Position numbers and translations under genes: made by a program
Assembly: GCA_024225635.1 (NCBI GenBank)
Contig: JAAEMK010001005.1
Span: 21,833-85,832 of the forward strand
Direction of reading: 5' to 3'
Length of the DNA: 64,000 nucleotides
Source: Desulfobacteraceae bacterium
GTDB lineage: Bacteria; Desulfobacterota; Desulfobacteria; Desulfobacterales; Desulfobacteraceae
Notes under the pieces: generated by a model
Seen by the model: only the letters and a program-made list of their open reading frames with translations
The model's database searches: none
What the model was told of the DNA's origin: nothing
Shown here: piece after piece, positions 54,646 through 63,841 of the stretch
Position numbering within the stretch: the first letter of the stretch is position 1
Layout: every line of letters begins with the position of its first letter

Positions 54646-55893
54646 ATGGGTACGATACTCGTCGTCGACGATGAACAAGGCATCAGAACCATGCTTCAGG
54701 GATTGATCCAGAGGGAAAACCATGAGGTCCTTTTGGCCGGGGACGGCTATACCGCCCTTGAGCTCCTCAAGACCACGGCCATGGATGTGGTGCTCACGGA
54801 CCTTTTACTTCCCGGGATGACCGGGATAGAGCTGTTGAAAATCATCCGCAGGGAGTTCCCCGGTATCCAGGTGATCATGATCACGGGAATGCCGACCATT
54901 GAATCGGCAACCGAAGGACTGCGGCTGGGGGCCTTTGACTACATGTCAAAACCCGTGTCCGGGGAAGTTGTCCTCAAAACCATCCGGAACGCCATCCTGG
55001 TAAAGCGCCTGAACGATGAAAAAGAGCGGCTCAAAGAGGAGAACCACCGCTATCGGGAACGCCTGGAATATCTTGCGGAAGAACGCATCCGCTCCCTGAA
55101 AGACAAGGTTGTCATCGTCCAAAAGGATGTTACCGAAAAAAAACGGCTTCAGGCCGAAGCCCTGCAGATCAGCCACCTGGCATCCCTGGGAGAACTTGCC
55201 GCCGGAATTGCCCATGAGATCAACAACCCTGTCAACGGCATCATCAGCTATGCCGAGATTCTCAAGGACGAGTGCGAAGACCAGGGAAGGGACGACGAGA
55301 TCGCCTGCCGCATCATCAAGGAGGGGGAAAGGATCGCAACCATCGTAAGCAACCTTCTCTACTTTGCCAGGGACGTCGAGGAGGAGTATGCCCCGGTCCA
55401 CCTGGGAACGATCCTGGAGGCCACCCTGAGCCTGATCGGAAAACAGATATCCAAGGACGGCATCACGCTTGAGAGACGTTTAAGAAAAGGACTGGCCGAT
55501 ATCCGGGCAAAGAGCCGTGAAATCCAACAGGTGTTTTTGAACATCATCAGCAATGCCCGGTACGCCCTGAACCAGAAATTTCCCGGCATGCATCCGGACA
55601 AACTGCTCGAGATCACGGCCACAACCGTTGAGGTCTCGGGGGTCCCCCATGTCAGGACCATGTTCTACGACAACGGAACCGGCATCCCGGACGCCATCAT
55701 TCACAAAATCAACACCCCCTTTTTTTCCACCAAACCGCCGGGCCAGGGCACGGGCCTGGGGCTGTCCATCAGCCACGGCATCGTCACAAGCCACGGGGGC
55801 AAGCTTACGTTCCAGAGCCGGGAAAAGGAGTTCACCCGGGTGATCGTTGACCTGCCGGCGGCAACCAACCCGGAATCAGGACGGGGGGAGTGA
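54646..55893 (+). CDS. REC-linked histidine kinase
   Basis: 415 residues, cytoplasmic. Receiver first (1-120; ILVVDDEQGI, VVLTDLLLPGMTG, K in SKPVSGE), a coiled coil (125-175), HisKA with AAGIAHEINNPVNGIISYAE near 191, HATPase_c with G1 YDNGTGI and G2 GQGTGLGLSISHG. A kinase with an N-terminal receiver is driven by phosphorylation from another kinase. The NtrC-type gene starts 4 bases after its stop and is the expected partner. Confidence 0.9.
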   Translation: MGTILVVDDEQGIRTMLQGLIQRENHEVLLAGDGYTALELLKTTAMDVVLTDLLLPGMTGIELLKIIRREFPGIQVIMITGMPTIESATEGLRLGAFDYMSKPVSGEVVLKTIRNAILVKRLNDEKERLKEENHRYRERLEYLAEERIRSLKDKVVIVQKDVTEKKRLQAEALQISHLASLGELAAGIAHEINNPVNGIISYAEILKDECEDQGRDDEIACRIIKEGERIATIVSNLLYFARDVEEEYAPVHLGTILEATLSLIGKQISKDGITLERRLRKGLADIRAKSREIQQVFLNIISNARYALNQKFPGMHPDKLLEITATTVEVSGVPHVRTMFYDNGTGIPDAIIHKINTPFFSTKPPGQGTGLGLSISHGIVTSHGGKLTFQSREKEFTRVIVDLPAATNPESGRGE

Positions 55894-55897
55894 TGTG

Positions 55898-57613
55898 ATG
55901 GAGACGATCCTGATTGTTGATGATGAGGAGGGCATCCGGTTCGGATTCTCCACCCACCTGGCAAAACAGGGGTACAAGGTGGTGGTGGCGGAAAATTACG
56001 ACACCGCCCTGGTAACGATCCGGGACCACAGCCTGGATCTTATCATCAGCGACATCATCCTGGACTCCCATACCGGCATCGATATTTTAAAGCAGGTGTC
56101 AAAGCTCGGCATCGCCTGTCCCGTAATCATGGTCACAGGCCAGCCAAACCTTCAGACAGCCACCGAGGCGGTCCGCCTCGGCGCCTTTGACTATCTTCCG
56201 AAACCGGTTCGCAAGGAGACCCTGCTCAAGGCCTGCCGCCTTGCCCTGCGCCACAAGGCCCTTGAGGATGAAAAAACACAAACCCAAGCTGAAAACACCG
56301 CCTATCGAAACAACCTTGAGGCGATCTTCTCAAGCATCCAGGACGGCATCATCACCGTGGAGAAAGATCTCACCATCCTGGAAGCCAATGCCAGGATGGC
56401 CGCCATCTGCGGTCTTGTCCCGGAAAGGATCACGGGACAACAGATGACCGCAAGCCTCAATCCCTGCACCATGGCCTGCCTTGACACCCTGTCAACCACC
56501 CTTAGAGCAGGCACTCCGGTCAAGGAGGCCGCCATCCGGTGCGGCCACCCGGAGCGGCCGGGCCAGACCGTTCTGCTCAACGCCTCTCCCCTTGTCTACA
56601 CCGACGGCAAACTCAGGGGGGCCGTCCTGGTGATCAGGGACATCACAAGGCTCTCCAGCCTTGAAAAAGAGATGAAACAGCAGTTCGGGTTCCACCAGCT
56701 CATCGGCAAAAGCCCAAAGATGAGGGAGGTGTACCGCCTGCTTCAAAGCCTGTCGGACACGGACACCACGGTACTCATCACCGGAGAGAGCGGGACCGGC
56801 AAAGAACTGACGGCCAAGGCCCTCCACTACTGCGGAGAAAGGGCTGACAAGCCCCTGGTGACGGTCAACTGCAGCGCCCTGTCGGAGCATCTCCTTGAGA
56901 GCGAGCTGTTCGGCCATGTAAAGGGCGCGTTCACGGGCGCCATCAGGGAAAAGACCGGTCGATTTCAGCTGGCCGACACAGGAACCCTGTTCCTGGACGA
57001 GATCGGGGATGTCTCCCCCATGGTCCAGCTCAAGCTCCTCCGGGTGCTCCAGGAACGGGAGTTTGAGCGGATCGGCGACACACGCTCCATCAAGGTCGAT
57101 GTCAGGATTGTGGCCGCCACCAACCAGGATCTCAAGGCAAAGATCCTCCAGGACCGGTTCCGGAAGGATCTGTACTACCGGCTCAATGTCATTGAGATCA
57201 AGCTGCCCCCCCTTAGGGAACGGCTCGAGGATATCCCGTTGTTGAGCGATCATTTTTTCAAGCGCTTCAAACACCACTTTAACCGCAACATTGAAAAAAT
57301 TTCAGACGAGGTGACGGATCTGTTCATGTGCCACTCCTGGCCGGGAAACGTGCGGGAGCTAGAGCATGCCATCGAACACGCCTTTGTGCTCTGCCACGGG
57401 CGCTACATCCTCAAAAGCCATCTGCCCAGGGAACTGCTTTCACCCTCCCCAGCGACCGCACCGCCCGGGTTTGACCATGAACAGTCAAGGATTGTCAACG
57501 CCCTTGACAAAACCGGGTGGAACAAGGCAAGGGCGGCCCGCCTCCTGGGCATCAGCCGCCAGGGCATCTACCGCAAGATCGCAAAATACGGGATCAGCCC
57601 TCCCAAAGGCTAA
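55898..57613 (+). CDS. Sigma-54-dependent activator (REC-PAS-AAA+-Fis)
   Basis: 571 residues from ATG 55898 behind GGGGGGAG; an in-frame ATG at 55847 lies inside the upstream gene. Receiver (1-120; ILIVDDEEGI, LIISDIILDSHTG), PAS (about 135-245), AAA+ domain (about 265-500) with Walker A GESGTGKE, sigma-54 contact GAFTGA and Walker B TLFLDEIGDVS, then a Fis-type helix-turn-helix (NKARAARLLGISRQGIYRKI). All parts for opening sigma-54 promoters are intact. Its target promoters are not in the window as far as I could find. Confidence 0.93.
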   Translation: METILIVDDEEGIRFGFSTHLAKQGYKVVVAENYDTALVTIRDHSLDLIISDIILDSHTGIDILKQVSKLGIACPVIMVTGQPNLQTATEAVRLGAFDYLPKPVRKETLLKACRLALRHKALEDEKTQTQAENTAYRNNLEAIFSSIQDGIITVEKDLTILEANARMAAICGLVPERITGQQMTASLNPCTMACLDTLSTTLRAGTPVKEAAIRCGHPERPGQTVLLNASPLVYTDGKLRGAVLVIRDITRLSSLEKEMKQQFGFHQLIGKSPKMREVYRLLQSLSDTDTTVLITGESGTGKELTAKALHYCGERADKPLVTVNCSALSEHLLESELFGHVKGAFTGAIREKTGRFQLADTGTLFLDEIGDVSPMVQLKLLRVLQEREFERIGDTRSIKVDVRIVAATNQDLKAKILQDRFRKDLYYRLNVIEIKLPPLRERLEDIPLLSDHFFKRFKHHFNRNIEKISDEVTDLFMCHSWPGNVRELEHAIEHAFVLCHGRYILKSHLPRELLSPSPATAPPGFDHEQSRIVNALDKTGWNKARAARLLGISRQGIYRKIAKYGISPPKG

Positions 57614-57835
57614 ACGCCCTGTCACCCCCATGGAGACACAAGTGCAACAAGTGATACAGGTTGAGACACAGGAAACGGCCGCCGGGCCGGATACCAGGGC
57701 CGAGGATGCCGGAAAAAAAGGGGGAAGCAAACTTTTTTTTAAGGCTGGCACACAATATGAATTCAATTCATTATTGATTCAATAAAAATAGACAAACACA
57801 AAACATAAATACGCTATCAAGCGGGGAGATATACC

Positions 57836-58084
57836 ATGACAAGGGTTGTTGTTGTACACGATGAAACCACCATTCACCTTGACTTAAACATCTTAAAGCT
57901 CAAGGACCAGCACTACCTGCTTCGCGCGTCCCACCCAATCGATACCCAAACGATCATCATCCTGGCTGCCCACTGTACCCCCAACCGCTCCAATCTGCTC
58001 AATGTCGCGATCATGGACCCCGAGGTAAAAACCTTCCAGGGATGGGTGCCGTTCATGCCCCTGGATGAAGACACGGATTCTTAA
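57836..58084 (+). CDS. Small conserved-looking hypothetical protein
   Basis: 82 residues with ribosome site GGGGAG. No recognised domain. Sequence features: short beta-like N-terminus (TRVVVVHDETTIHLDLNI), a hydrophobic middle (TIIILAAH), and an acidic end (PLDEDTDS). No signal peptide or helix long enough to span a membrane. It stands alone between the sigma-54 activator and the chemoreceptor module; function unknown. Confidence 0.55.
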   Translation: MTRVVVVHDETTIHLDLNILKLKDQHYLLRASHPIDTQTIIILAAHCTPNRSNLLNVAIMDPEVKTFQGWVPFMPLDEDTDS

Positions 58085-58230
58085 ACCATGGGAAGCCCGC
58101 CCGCATCTCATTTAACAGGATATCTCCCGATGCCGTCCCCATGGCCGCTTTGCCCTTCAGCACAACCGAACCCTTTTCAGCCTGTCCGGCTTTTCAATCC
58201 CCATCCAAAGAGAATCGTTCCCCTCTCTTT

Positions 58231-58290
58231 GCCGGCCCTGAAAAAGGAAACGTCTTTTATCAGCATCTGCCGTTAATCGAACGCGATTAA
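58231..58290 (+). pseudogene. Relic of the C-terminus of a REC-HATPase gene
   Basis: Read in one frame this is [19 protein letters not shown]-stop, lining up with SAPGKGSKFYFYLPLTEHD-stop at the end of the intact REC-HATPase gene (60930). The shared bases run on past the stop codon (CGATTAACCGGAA). It is the tail of a lost third copy of the duplicated module, just upstream of its chemoreceptor. Confidence 0.65.
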
Positions 58291-58322
58291 CCGGAAGACC
58301 ATTTGAAAAGGAGGGATCAAAA

Positions 58323-59930
58323 ATGAAGTTTGGAAATCTGGCGCTAAGGACAAAAATCATCGCAGGCAATTGTTTCCCGTTAATTCTGGTAGTAATTCTT
58401 TGTGTCACCGCATTGATGAGCGTGGGTTCTCTCCTGCGCAACAGCGAGTGGGTTGACCATACCCACGACGTGATTATGCAGGCGATGGAAATTGAAGCCT
58501 CTGCGGTTGACATGGAAACGAGTATGCGCGGCTATCTGCTTGCCGGGAAAGAAAATTTCCTGGCCCCCTACAAGGCTGGAAAACAACGGTTTCAGGAATT
58601 GACTTCATCGCTCAAGCAAACAGTCAGTGACAACCCGGCCCAGGTGCAACTGCTGGAAGAGATCGAAGCAACAGTCGGCCAATGGCAAAATAACGTTACG
58701 GAACCCGCAATTAAACTGCGCCGAACCGTTGGCGGCGCAAAGACAATGGAAGATATAGCGGCTCTTGTGGGAGAGGCAAAAGGGAAGGTCTATTTCGACA
58801 AGTTCCGGGAGCAGATCAAAACGTTTGAAGACCGGGAAGTAACCCTGATGCTATCCCGGGAGGAGGCGACCCGGACAACGGCAAGCAACACCCGGAGCAT
58901 ATTATTATTCGGTACGATCACCACCATCCTGCTGGCATTGGTCATTTCCTTTATCCTCGGCAGGGCCATCGTTAAACCAATCAATCTAATCATCGAAGGG
59001 CTGGGCGAAGGGGCCAGCCAGGTGGCGGCCGCATCGAGCCAGGTATCCAGCGCGAGCCAGTCCCTGGCCGACGGGTCGTCCCAGCAGGCGGCATCCATCG
59101 AGGAGACCTCCTCCTCACTGGAAGAGATGTCCTCCATGACCAAGCAAAACGCGGAAAACGCAGGCCAGGCGGACAAGCTCATGACAGAGGCCAACCAGGT
59201 GGTGCAACGGGCCAACGGCTCCATGGAGCACCTGACCCTCTCCATGGAGGAGATCTCAAAGGCAAGCAACGAGACCTCCAAGATCATCAAGACCATCGAT
59301 GAGATCGCCTTTCAGACCAACCTTCTGGCCCTGAACGCGGCGGTGGAGGCGGCCAGGGCCGGAGAGGCCGGGGCCGGCTTCGCCGTGGTGGCTGAAGAGG
59401 TGAGAAACCTTGCCATGCGGTCGGCGGAGGCGGCAAAGAACACGGCGGAACTGATCGAGGGAACCGTCAAAAAGGTCAAGGACGGCTCAGATCTGGTCAA
59501 CCAGACCAACCAGGCATTCACCGAAGTGGCCGAGAATTCGTCAAAGGTAGGAGAGCTGATCGGCGAAATCTCCGAAGCCTCCAGGGAGCAGTCCACGGGG
59601 ATCGAGCAGGTCAACACGGCCGTGAGCGAGATGGACAAGGTGACCCAGCAGAACGCCGCCAATGCGGAAGAGTCCGCCAGCGCCTCGGAAGAGATGAACG
59701 CCCAGGCACAGAGCATGCGCGACTTTGTCAAGGAACTTATAACCCTGGTGGGAGGCACGGGCACGGGTTCCCCCAGGCAGGCCCCAATGGCAAAACCGGT
59801 ACCAAAAACGATTCCCAGGGTGAGTGCGGCTCCAAAGGTCAAGGCAAAATCCCTTGGGGCGCCCAGGCAGGGAGAGGTAAGACCGGACCAGGTCATCCCC
59901 TTTGATGAGGATGAGTTCACCGATTTTTAA
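58323..59930 (+). CDS. Methyl-accepting chemotaxis protein with CHASE3-like sensor
   Basis: 535 residues; AGGAGG before the start. Helix ([20 protein letters not shown]), a four-helix periplasmic sensor of the CHASE3 kind (about 35-195; [20 protein letters not shown] is typical), second helix, then the signalling hairpin with [20 protein letters not shown] and [20 protein letters not shown]. The Pro/Lys-rich tail ends DEDEFTDF. From the cytoplasmic half onward it is nearly identical in DNA to the receptor at 61517. Confidence 0.93.
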   Translation: MKFGNLALRTKIIAGNCFPLILVVILCVTALMSVGSLLRNSEWVDHTHDVIMQAMEIEASAVDMETSMRGYLLAGKENFLAPYKAGKQRFQELTSSLKQTVSDNPAQVQLLEEIEATVGQWQNNVTEPAIKLRRTVGGAKTMEDIAALVGEAKGKVYFDKFREQIKTFEDREVTLMLSREEATRTTASNTRSILLFGTITTILLALVISFILGRAIVKPINLIIEGLGEGASQVAAASSQVSSASQSLADGSSQQAASIEETSSSLEEMSSMTKQNAENAGQADKLMTEANQVVQRANGSMEHLTLSMEEISKASNETSKIIKTIDEIAFQTNLLALNAAVEAARAGEAGAGFAVVAEEVRNLAMRSAEAAKNTAELIEGTVKKVKDGSDLVNQTNQAFTEVAENSSKVGELIGEISEASREQSTGIEQVNTAVSEMDKVTQQNAANAEESASASEEMNAQAQSMRDFVKELITLVGGTGTGSPRQAPMAKPVPKTIPRVSAAPKVKAKSLGAPRQGEVRPDQVIPFDEDEFTDF

Positions 59931-60091
59931 CCCGGTGGGGCCGGCCCTGCCCCCCCCATGGTTACACAGGTTAAGAACGGAATGACAGGAAAAAACGCTC
60001 CACCCATAGGGGAGAACCGCCATGCCCCGGATACTGGTTGTTGACGATGAAGAGAGCATTTGCTTCTCCTTCAGCAGAATATTGACAGACG
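58992..60091 (+). repeat. Module duplication, copy A
   Basis: DNA from the chemoreceptor signalling domain to the first part of the REC-HATPase gene; nearly identical to 62897-64000. The offset grows by 6 bases within the receptor tail (two extra codons in copy B) and shrinks by 2 in the intergenic C run. The junctions lie within the genes, so the receptors share cytoplasmic parts but not sensors. Confidence 0.85.
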
Positions 60092-60930
60092 CCGGCCATG
60101 AAGTGATGGAAGCGCTCAGCTACCCCATGGCCCAGCTCCTTATCGCAACCAATGAATTCGACGTTGCCTTGGTGGACAGGATACTTGGCAACAGGAACGG
60201 AATGGAACTCATCGGGCACATCAATGAGAACCAGCCCTTCTGTTCAACAGTGCTCTTTTCAGCCTATCCCAGCTTTGAGTCCGCCTCGGAAGGATTTCGC
60301 CACAACCTCTTTGCCTACCTGACCAAACCGGTCAAAAAGGCGGATCTGTGCACTGTTGTGGAAAAGGCCGTCAGCACAAGCAGAAAGCGGCGGCTGACCC
60401 GGGGCCTTGAGATGCAGCTGTTCCAGAGTCCCAAGCAACCCTGCCTGTTCCACGGCATTGTCCGGAATGCGGTGGGGCTCATCCGCCTCACCCTTCCGGC
60501 GACCATCGAGCTTCAGACCCGGATCAACCGGAACTGCGCATACGTCCTTGCCGATCCAGCCCAGATCCAGCAGGTGGTGATGAACCTTGGGCTCAATGCC
60601 CTCCAGGCCATGGGAGAAAGGCCGGGCACCCTTGGGGTGACCCTTGAACCCCTCCGGGGCGGGGAGATTTCAAACACCCCAAAGCGCCTGGAACCGGGAG
60701 AATTCATGAAGCTCACGGTGAGCGATACGGGATGCGGCATGGACGAAGAAACCCGGGCCCGCATATTTGCCCCCTTTTTTTCCACCCGGCCCAGGGGGGC
60801 TGGGGCTGGAATGGGGCTTACCATGGTCCAGGCAATCATTGAAAACCACGGCGGCGCTTTAGGGGTGAACAGCGCTCCTGGAAAAGGAAGCAAATTTTAT
60901 TTTTATCTACCGTTAACCGAACACGATTAA
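60022..60930 (+). CDS. REC-HATPase protein lacking the phosphoacceptor helix
   Basis: 302 residues. Receiver (1-115; ILVVDDEESI, ALVDRILGNRNGM, TKPVKKAD), then the second helix of a kinase dimerisation domain (IVRNAVGLIRLTLPATIELQ) and a complete HATPase_c (QIQQVVMNLGLNALQAM, G1 VSDTGCGM, G2 GAGAGMGLTMVQAI). The first HisKA helix with the H-box (as in GGIAHDFNN of the kinase at 27988) is missing, so it cannot autophosphorylate in the usual way. It may be a phosphatase or ATP-dependent switch. It sits between a chemoreceptor and cheW. Confidence 0.8.
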   Translation: MPRILVVDDEESICFSFSRILTDAGHEVMEALSYPMAQLLIATNEFDVALVDRILGNRNGMELIGHINENQPFCSTVLFSAYPSFESASEGFRHNLFAYLTKPVKKADLCTVVEKAVSTSRKRRLTRGLEMQLFQSPKQPCLFHGIVRNAVGLIRLTLPATIELQTRINRNCAYVLADPAQIQQVVMNLGLNALQAMGERPGTLGVTLEPLRGGEISNTPKRLEPGEFMKLTVSDTGCGMDEETRARIFAPFFSTRPRGAGAGMGLTMVQAIIENHGGALGVNSAPGKGSKFYFYLPLTEHD

Positions 60931-60964
60931 CCGGAACGGCATTTTTAAACGGGAGGCAAAAACC

Positions 60965-61474
60965 ATGGAAAAAGAGCAAGCCATCAAAATGGAAGATAAT
61001 TTTGTGGAAAAAGAGGGAAAATATCTCACCTTTTCCCTGGCCCAGGAAGAATACGGAATCGGTATCCTCCAGGTCAAGGAGATCATCGGGATGATGCCCA
61101 TCACCTCGGTGCCGCGGACACCGGATTTCGTCAAGGGCGTCATCAACCTCAGGGGCAAGGTGATCCCCGTCATTGACCTGAGATTGCGTTTTTCCATGGA
61201 GGAGATCGACTACACCGAGCGCACCTGCATCATCGTTGTGGAGACCACCGGGTCATCCGGCGATACCGTCATGGGCATTGTTGTGGATTCGGTGTCCGAG
61301 GTCCTCAACATAAAAGCGGAAAGCATCGAACCGGCTCCGGCCTTTGGGACCAGCCTCAATACCGACTATATCCTTGGCATGGCCAAGCTGGAAGGCGGAG
61401 TGAAAATTCTGCTGGAGATAGACAAGGTGCTGAGCGCCCAGGAAATAGCCGTGCTGGAAAAGGTTGCCTGCTGA
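60965..61474 (+). CDS. cheW: Chemotaxis coupling protein CheW
   Basis: 169 residues, normal length. Typical CheW text: YLTFSLAQEEYGIGILQVKE, IIGMMPITSVPRTPDFVKGV, INLRGKVIPVIDLRLRF and GIVVDSVSEVLNI. It links chemoreceptors to CheA. It lies 34 bases after the REC-HATPase gene and 42 before the next receptor. No cheA, cheY or cheR is in the window, so it works with core genes elsewhere. Confidence 0.95.
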   Translation: MEKEQAIKMEDNFVEKEGKYLTFSLAQEEYGIGILQVKEIIGMMPITSVPRTPDFVKGVINLRGKVIPVIDLRLRFSMEEIDYTERTCIIVVETTGSSGDTVMGIVVDSVSEVLNIKAESIEPAPAFGTSLNTDYILGMAKLEGGVKILLEIDKVLSAQEIAVLEKVAC

Positions 61475-61516
61475 CGCATACAACCTGATAAAGCCTGACC
61501 ACAAAAGGAGGATACC

Positions 61517-63841
61517 ATGACTCCCAAAATGACACTTGGCACAAAGATCTTCAGCAGCTTCGCCATTATGCTCCTATTTCTCGCAGTTATCGCCTATGTC
61601 GGCTACACCGGCCTCTCCGGAGTCGTGAACAGGATCGACAAGGCTGATGACGTCAACCGCCTTGTCAAGATGATTCTCGAAACCCGGCAGCAGGAAAAAA
61701 ACTACATCATCCGCGATGAAGACAGCTATGCGGCAAAAGTGAAGGAAGATGTGGCCAGACTGATCCGCCAGGCCAACGAAACCACCGGCAAATTCAACCA
61801 ACAACTCAACAAGGATAAGATGGCCCAGGTAATTGAAAAGGTAAACGACTATGCCCGGGCCTTTAAGGAGTATGTGGCCCTGGACCAGGAGAAAGACGCG
61901 ACCATGACCGCCATGGAGGAGCGGGCAAGGGTGGCCCTGGCCCAGGCAGGTGCGATCCGGAGCGATCAAAACAAACAGCTTCTGATTGGAAAGAACAAAG
62001 AGGCGGCCAAGGTTGCAGACAAACTTGCCAAGGCAGACGATGCCAACAGACTCATCAAATGGTTCATCGATGTTAGAAAGAATGAAAAAGAGACCATCAT
62101 TTATAACGGAGCAGACAAGTACAAACAGCGAATGGAAGAAGCCTTTAAAAAAATCGAAACCCTTAGCGCAGACCTGAAGTCACGGTTCAAGCTACGGAAA
62201 AACATCGCCCAGATAGAGACGGTCATGGATGGAATGGATCAATACCAGCAAGCGTATCAAACCCTAAACAACAACGCCCGCACCGGAGCCGACCTCCAGG
62301 CTCCCTTGGCCGAGATTCGAAGGATCGCCTATGCAGTGCTCCCGGCCCTAGAAGCGATCCGGGCCGACCAGAAAGCCCAGCTTGCCACCATCCAGAAAGA
62401 TGCAGACGCCTTCCTGGAGGACAAGCTTGCCAAGTCAGGCGATGCCAACCGGCTCATCAAGTGGTTCCTGGATGCCAGGAAAAACGAGAAGGAGTTCATC
62501 ATCTCCAACGGCGATCCCCAATGGATGGCCGAGGTGGAGGCCGAAATAAGCAAGATCCTCACCCTCGCAAGGGATCTGAAGTCAAGGTTCAAACAGGCCA
62601 ATAACATCGAACAGATCAATGCCGTCATCGCGGCAATCCGGGACTATGACAGGGATTTTAAACGTTTTGCAGGCCTGATGGAAAAACAGACCCTTGCCGA
62701 CAACGCCATGGTTGCCGCCGCCAGGGGAGCCAACGGGGTGTGCGCGGAGGCGCGGGCGGACCAGAAGGCCAAGATGGACAGCCAGATATCAACGGCCGAG
62801 ACAATCATGCTCCTGGGCTCCCTCATCGCCATCATCCTGGGCGCCTTGATGGCCATCTTCATTACCCGGGGTATCACCAAACCCTTGAACCGGGTGATCG
62901 AAGGGATGGGCGAGGGCGCAAGCCAGGTGGCGGCCGCGTCGAGCCAGGTATCCAGCGCAAGCCAGTCCCTGGCCGAAGGGTCGTCCCAGCAGGCGGCCTC
63001 CATCGAGGAAACCTCCTCCTCACTGGAGGAGATGTCCTCCATGACCAAACAAAACGCGGAAAACGCCGGCCAGGCTGACAAGCTCATGACCGAGGCCAAC
63101 CAGGTGGTAAAAAGGGCCAACAGCTCCATGGAGCACCTGACCCTCTCCATGGAGGAGATCTCAAAGGCGAGCAACGAGACCTCCAAGATCATCAAGACCA
63201 TCGATGAGATCGCCTTTCAGACCAACCTTCTGGCCCTGAACGCAGCAGTGGAAGCGGCCAGGGCCGGAGAGGCCGGGGCCGGGTTTGCCGTGGTGGCGGA
63301 GGAGGTGAGAAACCTTGCCATGCGGTCGGCGGAAGCGGCAAAAGACACGGCGGAACTGATCGAAAGCACCGTGAAAAAGGTCCAGGACGGATCCGACCTG
63401 GTCAACCAGACCAATACGGCATTCACCGAAGTGGCTGAAAGTTCGTCCAAGGTGGGAGAGCTGATCGGAGAAATTTCCGAAGCCTCCAGGGAGCAGTCCA
63501 CGGGGATCGAGCAGGTCAACACAGCCGTGAGCGAAATGGACCGGGTGACCCAGCAGAACGCCGCCAATGCGGAAGAGTCCGCCAGCGCCTCGGAGGAGAT
63601 GAACGCCCAGGCAGAGAGCATGCGGGAGTTTGTCATCGAGCTTGCGACCCTGGTGGGAGGCACGGGCACGGGTTCCCCCAGGCAGGCCCCAATGACAAAA
63701 CCGGTACCAAAGACGATTCCCAGGGTGAGTGCGGCTCCAAAGGTCAAGATCAAGGCAAAATCCCTTGGGGCGCCCAGGCAGGGAGAGGTAAGACCGGACC
63801 AGGTCATCCCCTTTGATGAGGATGAGTTCACCGATTTTTAA
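61517..63841 (+). CDS. Methyl-accepting chemotaxis protein with triple helical sensor repeat
   Basis: 774 residues; AGGAGG before the start. The periplasmic region (about 35-430) holds three copies of a helical unit: [20 protein letters not shown] (near 43), [20 protein letters not shown] (near 175) and [20 protein letters not shown] (near 314), each followed about 30 residues on by a helix with LKSRF or a similar motif. This resembles the HBM helical-bimodular sensor, with one extra unit. After the second helix ([18 protein letters not shown]) come HAMP and the same signalling domain and DEDEFTDF tail as the receptor at 58323. Confidence 0.92.
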   Translation: MTPKMTLGTKIFSSFAIMLLFLAVIAYVGYTGLSGVVNRIDKADDVNRLVKMILETRQQEKNYIIRDEDSYAAKVKEDVARLIRQANETTGKFNQQLNKDKMAQVIEKVNDYARAFKEYVALDQEKDATMTAMEERARVALAQAGAIRSDQNKQLLIGKNKEAAKVADKLAKADDANRLIKWFIDVRKNEKETIIYNGADKYKQRMEEAFKKIETLSADLKSRFKLRKNIAQIETVMDGMDQYQQAYQTLNNNARTGADLQAPLAEIRRIAYAVLPALEAIRADQKAQLATIQKDADAFLEDKLAKSGDANRLIKWFLDARKNEKEFIISNGDPQWMAEVEAEISKILTLARDLKSRFKQANNIEQINAVIAAIRDYDRDFKRFAGLMEKQTLADNAMVAAARGANGVCAEARADQKAKMDSQISTAETIMLLGSLIAIILGALMAIFITRGITKPLNRVIEGMGEGASQVAAASSQVSSASQSLAEGSSQQAASIEETSSSLEEMSSMTKQNAENAGQADKLMTEANQVVKRANSSMEHLTLSMEEISKASNETSKIIKTIDEIAFQTNLLALNAAVEAARAGEAGAGFAVVAEEVRNLAMRSAEAAKDTAELIESTVKKVQDGSDLVNQTNTAFTEVAESSSKVGELIGEISEASREQSTGIEQVNTAVSEMDRVTQQNAANAEESASASEEMNAQAESMREFVIELATLVGGTGTGSPRQAPMTKPVPKTIPRVSAAPKVKIKAKSLGAPRQGEVRPDQVIPFDEDEFTDF

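Noticed and set aside
57631-57785. Possible 51-residue protein (METQVQQVIQ ... NSLLIQ) after the sigma-54 activator
   Set aside because: No ribosome site before the ATG and no homology I recognise; composition is Gln/Thr/Gly-rich and the end coincides with an AT-rich hairpin. Left uncalled.
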